Shown here: positions 57,807 through 64,000 of the stretch, one piece after another
Layout: the number at the start of each line of letters is the position of its first letter
Position numbering within the stretch: position 1 is the first letter of the stretch
Assembly (NCBI RefSeq): GCF_014196795.1
Contig: NZ_JACIEJ010000001.1
Coordinates: 1 to 64,000, forward strand
Reading direction: 5' to 3'
Length of the DNA: 64,000 bases
From: Sagittula marina
Lineage (GTDB): Bacteria; Pseudomonadota; Alphaproteobacteria; Rhodobacterales; Rhodobacteraceae
Program-made: the position numbers and the translations under genes
The notes under the pieces: generated by a model
The model's database searches: none
Seen by the model: only the letters and a program-made list of their open reading frames with translations
What the model was told of the DNA's origin: nothing

Positions 57807-58415
57807 TCAGGCAAAACAGCCGTCGACGAACTTCTTGAACGCATCAGCACGGTGGCTGATCTCGTTCTTTTTCCAACGGTCCATTTCACCAAAGGTGATG
57901 TCAAAGCCTTCGGGGACGAAGATGGGATCGTACCCGTGCCCCTGCGCCCCGCGCATCGGCCAGACCACTTGTCCCTCCATGACACCGGGGAAGACATGAT
58001 CGCTGCCATCGGGCAGTGCCAAAACCAAAGTACAGCAGAACCGTGCAGTCCAGGGTTCTGCAGCGCCCTTCTCGACCAGCTTGTCGTGCGCCTTGGTCAT
58101 GGCCATGACGAAATCTCTCCCATTGGGCGTTTCGGCCCAGTCGGCGGTGTAGACACCGGGTGCCTTGTCCAGCGCGTCGATTTCGATCCCGCTGTCGTCG
58201 GAGAGTGCGGGCAAGCCGGTGGCCTTTGCCGCGGCATGCGCCTTGATCCGGGCATTTTCAACGAAGGTCGTGCCGGTTTCCTCTGGCTCTGGAAGGCCCA
58301 TTTCCTTCGCGCCAACACAGGTCACGCCAAAGGGTTCCAGCAGCGCCTTGATTTCGTCCAGCTTGCCTTGGTTGTGCGTCGCCACCAGCAGCTTGTCGCC
58401 AATCTGTTCCCGCAT
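57807..58415 (-). CDS. rdgB: dITP/XTP pyrophosphatase RdgB
   Basis: RdgB removes inosine and xanthosine triphosphates from the nucleotide pool. The 202-residue protein has VATHNQGKLDEI with the phosphate-contacting THN-GK residues, TFVENARIKA, LSDDSGIEIDAL with the catalytic Asp, and GYDPIFVPEG. It starts in a one-base overlap with the rph stop (TGATG). Confidence 0.96.
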   Translation of the reverse strand: MREQIGDKLLVATHNQGKLDEIKALLEPFGVTCVGAKEMGLPEPEETGTTFVENARIKAHAAAKATGLPALSDDSGIEIDALDKAPGVYTADWAETPNGRDFVMAMTKAHDKLVEKGAAEPWTARFCCTLVLALPDGSDHVFPGVMEGQVVWPMRGAQGHGYDPIFVPEGFDITFGEMDRWKKNEISHRADAFKKFVDGCFA

Positions 58416-59128
58416 CAGCTTACCGCGGCCTTTTGTGCTGCGACCAGCTCGGCCACACCCTTTTCGGCCAGGCCCATCAGGTCATCCATCTGCGCGCGAG
58501 AAAAGACGGAGCCTTCCGCGCTCATCTGGACTTCGATCAGAGCACCATCGCCGCGCAGGATGAAGTTTCCATCCACACCAGCTTCGCTGTCCTCGGGGTA
58601 GTCGAGATCCAAAATCGGCTGCCCGGCGTAGATGCCACAGGACACCGCAGCCACAGGCGACACCAGTGGATCAGTGACGATATCGCCCGCTTTGATCAAT
58701 TTGTTTACGGCCAGACGCAGCGCCACCCAACCGCCGGTGATAGACGCACAACGGGTTCCGCCATCCGCTTGAATGACGTCGCAATCCACTGTGATCTGAC
58801 GTTCGCCAAGCGCGTTGCGGTCCACACCGGCGCGCAACGCGCGACCGATCAGGCGCTGGATTTCGACCGTGCGGCCGCCTTGCTTGCCCATCGTGGATTC
58901 ACGGCGCATCCGTGATGTGGTCGACCGGGGCAACATCCCGTATTCTGCGGTCACCCAGCCCTGCCCCGACCCTTTGATGAACGGCGGGACTCGTGGCTCC
59001 AGCGATGCGGTACACAGAACATGCGTGTCGCCCATCTTGATCATGCACGACCCTTCGGCGTGTTTCGTCACCCCGGTTTCGATTGAAACCGCGCGCATTT
59101 CGCTTAATTCTCTTCCTGACGGTCGCAT
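58415..59128 (-). CDS. rph: Ribonuclease PH
   Basis: RNase PH trims tRNA 3' ends using phosphate. The 237-residue protein has [17 protein letters not shown], the [19 protein letters not shown] motif (20 residues or fewer quoted), [19 protein letters not shown] and [12 protein letters not shown]. The ATG at 59128 has AAGG seven bases upstream. It is divergent from hrcA. Confidence 0.96.
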   Translation of the reverse strand: MRPSGRELSEMRAVSIETGVTKHAEGSCMIKMGDTHVLCTASLEPRVPPFIKGSGQGWVTAEYGMLPRSTTSRMRRESTMGKQGGRTVEIQRLIGRALRAGVDRNALGERQITVDCDVIQADGGTRCASITGGWVALRLAVNKLIKAGDIVTDPLVSPVAAVSCGIYAGQPILDLDYPEDSEAGVDGNFILRGDGALIEVQMSAEGSVFSRAQMDDLMGLAEKGVAELVAAQKAAVS

Positions 59129-59189
59129 GGTGTATCCTTTCATTGCCCCCATCGGGATAGACAGGGCACCGAGTAAAGCGCAACCCCGA

Positions 59190-59217
59190 TTGACGCCACG
59201 CGCATGTCCTCTTTAAT
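59190..59217 (+). promoter_or_regulatory. Probable promoter of hrcA-grpE
   Basis: TTGACG (59190-59195) and TTTAAT (59212-59217) are spaced by 16 bases, each matching five of six consensus bases. The expected start of transcription is just upstream of the GAAGGG ribosome site of hrcA. No CIRCE operator was seen around it. Confidence 0.5.
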
Positions 59218-59236
59218 GGCCCTTGAAGGGATACCA

Positions 59237-60304
59237 ATGACCCAGACAAATGATCTTCTGGCACAAATGAACGCTCGCTCCCGCGAGGTGTTCCGCCGTG
59301 TGGTCGAAGGATATCTGGACACCGGCGAGCCAGTGGGCTCCCGAACGTTGACGCGGACCCTTACGGAAAAGGTGTCTGCCGCGACGATTCGCAACGTGAT
59401 GCAAGATCTGGAATACCTTGGCCTGCTCAACAGTCCGCATGTTTCTGCGGGCCGGATTCCGACGCAGACAGGGCTGCGGATGTTCGTTGATGGTCTTCTT
59501 GAGGTCCGAGAGTTGGACAATCTCGATCGAGAGGCGCTGGACGCGACCGCCGGGCGCAGCTCCGACGACGTGGGCGGGTTGCTGGATCATGTTGGCTCGG
59601 CCCTGTCCGGGGTCACACGCGGCGCGTCCTTGGTCTTGACGCCCAAACACGAAGCGCCGTTGAAACACATCGAATTTGTCTCGCTGTCTCAGGAACGCGC
59701 GCTTGTGGTCATCGTTTTTGCTGACGGGCATGTGGAAAACCGCGTGTTTACGCCGCCGCCGGGACTCACGCCCTCTGCGATGCGCGAAGCGGCAAATTTC
59801 ATCAATTCGCTGGTGGAGGGGCGCACGCTTTCCGGTCTTCGAAAAGTGATGGAGGCGGAGATCACGCGCCGTCGGACAGAAATCGACACGCTCGCGTCAG
59901 ATCTTATCGACGCGGGTATCGCAGTGTGGGACGGTCACGACACGCGCACGGAACGTCTGATCGTTCGGGGGCGCGCGAACCTGATTGATGAAGCCGCCGA
60001 AGAGGAACTGGACCGAATCCGTAGCCTGTTTGATGACCTCGAACGCAAGCGTGACATCGCCGAATTTCTTGAATTGACCGAAGATGGCGAGGGAGTCCGC
60101 ATTTTTATTGGGTCTGAGAACAAACTTTTCTCACTTTCGGGTTCCTCTCTGGTGGTGTCTCCATATATGAACGCAGACCGAAAGATTATCGGTGCGGTCG
60201 GGGTGATTGGCCCCACCCGTCTGAACTATGGGCGGATCGTTCCGATCGTGGATTATACAGCGCAACTGGTCGGCAAGCTTATCACCGACCGGAGCCAGAG
60301 GTGA
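59237..60304 (+). CDS. hrcA: Heat-inducible repressor HrcA
   Basis: HrcA represses chaperone operons through the CIRCE inverted repeat. The 355-residue protein has the winged-helix N-terminus (TRTLTEKVSAATIRNVMQDL, EYLGLLNSPHVSAGRIPT), a GAF-like middle and a conserved C-terminal GVIGPTRLNYGRIVPIVDY. GAAGGG six bases before ATG 59237 fixes the start; the frame extends to 59204. The grpE gene follows after three bases, a common pairing. Confidence 0.95.
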   Translation: MTQTNDLLAQMNARSREVFRRVVEGYLDTGEPVGSRTLTRTLTEKVSAATIRNVMQDLEYLGLLNSPHVSAGRIPTQTGLRMFVDGLLEVRELDNLDREALDATAGRSSDDVGGLLDHVGSALSGVTRGASLVLTPKHEAPLKHIEFVSLSQERALVVIVFADGHVENRVFTPPPGLTPSAMREAANFINSLVEGRTLSGLRKVMEAEITRRRTEIDTLASDLIDAGIAVWDGHDTRTERLIVRGRANLIDEAAEEELDRIRSLFDDLERKRDIAEFLELTEDGEGVRIFIGSENKLFSLSGSSLVVSPYMNADRKIIGAVGVIGPTRLNYGRIVPIVDYTAQLVGKLITDRSQR

Positions 60305-60307
60305 AGA

Positions 60308-60868
60308 ATGGCAGATCCGAAAGAAGAAGACTTCCTCGACGATATCGACAGCGCCGAAGCTGAAGCTTACGCGCAAGACGAAGAGGAGATGGACGACGTG
60401 GCAGTCGAAGTTGATGCTCTGCGCGCAGAGCGCGACGAGATGAAAGACAAATTCATGCGCGCCTTGGCCGATGCGGAAAACGCTCGCAAGCGCGCAGCAA
60501 AGGACCGCCAGGAGGCGCAAGCCTACGGTGGGACGCGTATCGCGCGTGACCTGCTCCCCGTTTATGACAACTTGAACCGTGCCTTGCTCGCGGCGAAGGA
60601 AACGGACTCCGGCGCGTCAACGGCGTTGGTCGAAGGCGTGGAGTTGACGCTCAAAGAGCTTTTGAACGTCTTCGACCGTCACGGAGTGAAGCGAATTGTC
60701 CCCGAAATCGGCGACAAGTTCGATCCCAAAGAGCACGAAGCCATGTTCGAGGCCCCAGTACCGGGCACCGTTGCGGGGGAGATCATCCAAGTCTCCACCG
60801 AAGGTTTTCTGCTCTATGATCGCCTCTTGCGCCCGGCGCAGGTCGGAGTCAGTTCGACCCCCGCGTAA
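60308..60868 (+). CDS. grpE: Nucleotide exchange factor GrpE
   Basis: GrpE releases ADP from DnaK. The 186-residue protein has an acidic N-terminus (DFLDDIDSAEAEAYAQDEEE), a long coiled coil (KDKFMRALADAENARKRAAK), and the C-terminal beta domain with EHEAMFEAPVPGTVAGEIIQ and GFLLYDRLLRPAQVGV. It forms an operon with hrcA and is followed by a good terminator. Confidence 0.96.
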   Translation: MADPKEEDFLDDIDSAEAEAYAQDEEEMDDVAVEVDALRAERDEMKDKFMRALADAENARKRAAKDRQEAQAYGGTRIARDLLPVYDNLNRALLAAKETDSGASTALVEGVELTLKELLNVFDRHGVKRIVPEIGDKFDPKEHEAMFEAPVPGTVAGEIIQVSTEGFLLYDRLLRPAQVGVSSTPA

Positions 60869-60886
60869 GCCAGCAAATTTGACATG

Positions 60887-60915
60887 AAAAAGCCGGGCGA
60901 TTTGCCCGGCTTTTT
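60887..60915. terminator. Bidirectional terminator between grpE and mutS
   Basis: GCCGGGC (60892-60898) pairs with GCCCGGC (60904-60910) around the loop GATTT. T residues follow on the rightward strand and A residues precede the stem, so it can serve both grpE and the convergent mutS. Confidence 0.9.
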
Positions 60916-60938
60916 ACGTTTCAGTCATAAGGTCGAGG

Positions 60939-63596
60939 TCACACAGATTTCGCCAGACCCTTCAACTCATAAAGCGCCTGCAGCGCCTCTCGTGGCGACA
61001 TATCATCGGGCGTGATGGATTTTAGCCGCTCTTCCAGTTCCGAAGGTGTTTCCCGTGAAACCGTCTGCGGTGCGGCTTTTGTTGCGACGGAAAAAAGCGG
61101 CAAATCGTCGATCAGCGCTTTGGGCGATGCGCGTTCCCGCTCGCCCTTCTCCAGCGCTTCGAGCACATCGCGGGCGCGGGTGATAACCGCTTTTGGCAGC
61201 CCTGCGAGTTGCGCAACTTGCACGCCGTAGGACCGATCTGCGGCCCCCTCTCGGACTTCGTGCAAAAAGATTACGTCGCCTTCCCATTCTTTCACCGCCA
61301 CTGTGGCGTTTTTCACGCCCTGCAGTTTGCCGGCCAATACCGTCAATTCGTGGTAGTGCGTGGCAAACAGACCGCGCACGCGGTTTACCTCATGAAGGTG
61401 TTCGAGCGTGGCCCATGCAATGGACAAACCGTCATAGGTCGCTGTGCCGCGACCGATCTCGTCCAGGATCACCAAGGCATGCGCGTCGGCCTGGTTGAGG
61501 ATGGCTGCGGTTTCCACCATTTCCACCATGAAGGTCGATCTGCCACGGGCAAGATCATCAGAGGCGCCCACGCGTGAGAAGATCTGGCTGACCACGCCTA
61601 TATGCGCTGACCGTGCCGGGACATAGGAGCCGATCTGAGCCAGCAGTGCGATCAGCGCGTTCTGCCGCAGATAGGTCGATTTACCAGCCATGTTGGGGCC
61701 CGTCAGCAGCGTGACCGACGCCGCCTCGCCCTCCGCCGTCAGACCACAGTCGTTTGCGATGAAGGGGTCTCCGGATTTCTGCAGAGCGGCCTCCACCACG
61801 GGATGTCGCCCGCCGTCGATCTGGAACGCGCGACTGTCATCCACGAGCGGCAGACACCAATCTCTCTGGCGCGCCAGTTCGGCCAGCCCTAGCGCAAGAT
61901 CGAATTCCGCCAGAGCGCTGGCCAGTTCGCCCAACACGCCGGCGGAGCATAGAATTTCGGCTTTTAAGGTGTCATAGAGCCGCTTTTCGATTTCGGCGAC
62001 ATCGTTGCCGGCATTCAGAATACGCGTTTCCAGTTCCGACAGTTCAGTTGTAGTGAAGCGCACTTGGTTGGCGGTTGTCTGACGGTGAATAAATCTTTCA
62101 TTCAGCGCATGCATCTTCTCCGCGTGGGTGGTTGTGACTTCGATAAAGTAGCCCAAAACGTTGTTGTGCTTGATCTTAAGCGAGCCAATCCCGGTTTCCT
62201 GCGCGTACTCCCCCTGCATCCGGGCAATGACGCCCCTGCCCTCGTCGCGCAGCGTTCGGGACTGGTCCAGCCCGTCATCGTACCCCGGCGCGATAAACCC
62301 ACCGTCGGCCACACGCAAAGGCGGTTCGGCCACCAAGGCGGACTCCAAAAGCTCCAATAAAGCGTCGTGCCCGGTCAAACAGGCTCTACTCCGGCCCAAA
62401 AGGGCCGGCAGGTCTACGCCTTCCAAGCGTTCAGACAGGCCCAAAGCCTGCGTCAGTGCGTTACGCACGGCGGCCAGATCTCGGGGACCGGCGCGGTCCA
62501 AAGCGAGCCGAGACAAAGCGCGTTCCACGTCGGGAACCCGCCGCAGCACCTCTCGCAATGCGTCAGAGAACGAGCCTTCGACACCCCAGCGCACGGCTTC
62601 CAAGCGTTCGTGTATGGTCAACAGATCCTGAGAGGGCGAAGACACCCGGCGTTCCAGCAAGCGCGCACCGCCGGCGGTGACGGTTCGGTCAATCGTCGCC
62701 AGCAGGCTCCCTGCCCGTCCGCCGGACATGGCAGCCGTCAGTTCCAGATTGCGCCGCGTGGCTGCATCGATCTGCATCAGCCTTGCCCCAGCCTCCTGCT
62801 TTGGTGGCAGCAGCAGCGGCAAACGGCCCTTTTGCGTGATGTCGAGATAGTCGACCAAGGCACCCATGGCGGACAGCTCTGCGCGATCAAATGTGCCGAA
62901 GCCAGCCAGCGTCGCGACGTTAAACGTGGAACAAAGCCGCCCGTCCGCCGCACCGCTGTCAAAGGAAGATGCGCCAAGTGTGGTTGCTTCGATCCCCAGG
63001 TCGCTTAGAACTTCGCGCAGCATCTCGTCGGTCTTTTCAGACACCAACACCTCGGACGGCGCGAGCCTTGCCAATTCCGCGCCGATGCGCGCCTGGCCCA
63101 AGGGCATCACATGAAACGCTCCGGTGGATATATCGGCCCAGGCCAATGCCCATTCATCTCTGACATTGCCCAAAGCACACAGGTAGTTGTGCCGCCGGGC
63201 TTCGAGCAGCGTGTCCTCTGTCAATGTGCCCGGGGTAACCAGACGCACCACATCGCGCTTCACTACGGACTTGTAGCCGCGTTTCTTGGCCTCTTCCGGT
63301 GATTCCAACTGCTCGCCGACGGCAACGCGGAATCCCTTGCGGATCAGCGTCAAAAGGTAGCCTTCTGCCGCATGCACAGGTACACCGCACATGGCGATGT
63401 CCTCTCCCTCGTGTTTACCGCGTTTCGTCAGGGCGATATCCAGTGCCTCCGATGCCGCAACCGCGTCGTCGAAGAACAATTCATAGAAATCACCCATGCG
63501 GTAGAACAGCAAAGCGTCAGGATACTGCGCTTTGATTTCCAAATATTGCGCCATCATGGGTGTGACGGTACTTTTATTTCCTTTGTTAGCGCTCAC
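60939..63596 (-). CDS. mutS: DNA mismatch repair protein MutS
   Basis: MutS recognises base mismatches and starts repair. The 885-residue protein has the mismatch-binding FYRMGDFYELFFDDA (with the Phe-x-Glu motif), the connector and clamp domains, Walker A in LLTGPNMAGKSTYLRQ, and SRVGASDDLARGRSTFMVEM and LVILDEIGRGTATYDG of the ATPase site. The start is taken as GTG 63596, giving MSANKGNKSTVTPMMAQYLE-like N-terminus; ATG 63557 is the alternative. A degenerate parS lies near its 3' end. Confidence 0.95.
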   Translation of the reverse strand: MSANKGNKSTVTPMMAQYLEIKAQYPDALLFYRMGDFYELFFDDAVAASEALDIALTKRGKHEGEDIAMCGVPVHAAEGYLLTLIRKGFRVAVGEQLESPEEAKKRGYKSVVKRDVVRLVTPGTLTEDTLLEARRHNYLCALGNVRDEWALAWADISTGAFHVMPLGQARIGAELARLAPSEVLVSEKTDEMLREVLSDLGIEATTLGASSFDSGAADGRLCSTFNVATLAGFGTFDRAELSAMGALVDYLDITQKGRLPLLLPPKQEAGARLMQIDAATRRNLELTAAMSGGRAGSLLATIDRTVTAGGARLLERRVSSPSQDLLTIHERLEAVRWGVEGSFSDALREVLRRVPDVERALSRLALDRAGPRDLAAVRNALTQALGLSERLEGVDLPALLGRSRACLTGHDALLELLESALVAEPPLRVADGGFIAPGYDDGLDQSRTLRDEGRGVIARMQGEYAQETGIGSLKIKHNNVLGYFIEVTTTHAEKMHALNERFIHRQTTANQVRFTTTELSELETRILNAGNDVAEIEKRLYDTLKAEILCSAGVLGELASALAEFDLALGLAELARQRDWCLPLVDDSRAFQIDGGRHPVVEAALQKSGDPFIANDCGLTAEGEAASVTLLTGPNMAGKSTYLRQNALIALLAQIGSYVPARSAHIGVVSQIFSRVGASDDLARGRSTFMVEMVETAAILNQADAHALVILDEIGRGTATYDGLSIAWATLEHLHEVNRVRGLFATHYHELTVLAGKLQGVKNATVAVKEWEGDVIFLHEVREGAADRSYGVQVAQLAGLPKAVITRARDVLEALEKGERERASPKALIDDLPLFSVATKAAPQTVSRETPSELEERLKSITPDDMSPREALQALYELKGLAKSV
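61047..61062. other. Degenerate parS-like site in mutS
   Basis: TGTTTCCCGTGAAACC matches 14 of 16 parS bases, including a substitution in the core. It encodes VSRET near the MutS C-terminus. Binding would be weaker than at the two perfect sites. Confidence 0.45.
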
Positions 63597-63674
63597 AACT
63601 CTTTTCCCCGTCCGTTCGCCGTGACAGTAAGGCCACCGACCCATGGGTAAAACCAGATTTCCAGGCAGGATCAC

Positions 63675-64000
63675 ATGTCAAAAGTGAAGTTCACCCGCGA
63701 GGAAGCCCTCGCCTTTCACCTCGAACCGACTCCCGGCAAGTGGGAGGTCACGGCCACGGTCCCTATGACCACGCAGCGCGACCTGTCGCTGGCTTACTCT
63801 CCGGGTGTGGCCGTGCCTTGCGAAGATATCGCTGCAAACCCCGAACTGGCGTATGATTACACCAACAAGGGCAACCTCGTCGCGGTGATTTCCAACGGGA
63901 CGGCGGTTCTGGGTCTGGGCAATCTTGGGGCGCTAGGGTCGAAACCGGTGATGGAGGGCAAATCTGTTCTCTTCAAGCGTTTTGCCGATGTGAATTCCAT
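63675..64000 (+). CDS. maeB: NADP-type malic enzyme, N-terminal part
   Basis: The gene starts at ATG 63675 and runs off the window after 108 codons. The visible part has the malic-enzyme segments [40 protein letters not shown] and [20 protein letters not shown], the metal and pyruvate-binding start of the fold. The longer MaeB type carries a C-terminal phosphotransacetylase-like domain that would lie outside. It is divergent from mutS. Confidence 0.85.
   Translation, partial: MSKVKFTREEALAFHLEPTPGKWEVTATVPMTTQRDLSLAYSPGVAVPCEDIAANPELAYDYTNKGNLVAVISNGTAVLGLGNLGALGSKPVMEGKSVLFKRFADVNS

Noticed and set aside
59153-59236. CIRCE operator in front of hrcA
   Set aside because: No TTAGCACTC-N9-GAGTGCTAA-like inverted repeat is visible in the gap.

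Overview
The window looks like the origin-proximal part of a Rhodobacteraceae (roseobacter-type alphaproteobacterial) chromosome. The support is gene content and order (maf-aroE-coaE-dnaQ next to rho-mnmE-mnmG-rsmG-parA-parB), alpha-type flagellar genes (flaF, flbT, CheL-type rod-binding protein, DUF1217), a Tim44-type adaptor, and parS sequences embedded in mnmG and rsmG. No rRNA, tRNA or CRISPR was seen. All family calls come from reading motifs and context; no database search was run.

Layout. 1-650: decayed accessory DNA, with a frameshifted IS3-type orfA cut by the window edge and, beside it, a DUF4041-like gene broken by two in-frame stops. 990-7330: a leftward replication block, dnaA-dnaN-recF-gyrB. 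Upstream of dnaA lies a cluster of five GANTC sites, then the rpsT terminator. 7855-12400: rpsT, a crotonase, mutM, and the ubiquinone pair ubiE-ubiB. 12400-39000: a large flagellar locus in five blocks: flgD-fliK (left); cheL/flgJ-flgN-fliC-flaF-flbT-DUF1217 (right); fliI (left); flgB-flgC-fliE-fliQ-flgF-flgG-flgA-flgH-fliL (right); and a long leftward series motB, flgE-flgK-flgL-flgI, motA, a 765-residue exported protein of unknown function, flhA-fliR-flhB and a fliJ-like gene. The MS-ring/C-ring genes fliF, fliG, fliM, fliN and also fliH and fliP are absent here.

39090-43080: a small polysaccharide module (sugar transferase, NAD-dependent epimerase, Wza-type export lipoprotein) and an MFS transporter. 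43080-49335: cell-envelope and housekeeping genes (Smr protein, mltA, Tim44-type, fxsA, secB, dnaQ, coaE, aroE, maf). 49334-49740: an AT-rich, gene-free stretch with several DnaA-box-like 9-mers, placed where transcription diverges (maf left, rho right); this is the best candidate for oriC. 49865-56650: rho, mnmE, mnmG, rsmG, parA, parB, with two perfect 16-bp parS sites. 56650-64000: hemW, rdgB, rph (left), hrcA-grpE (right), mutS (left) and the start of an NADP-type malic enzyme gene (right).

Together the window holds the initiation machinery (dnaA/dnaN/recF/gyrB), a likely origin, the segregation system (parABS), and most flagellar export, rod, hook and stator genes. The most useful leads are the oriC candidate, the parS set, the GANTC cluster upstream of dnaA, the unknown 765-residue protein in the motA-flhA block, and CtrA-like half-site pairs in front of several flagellar operons.
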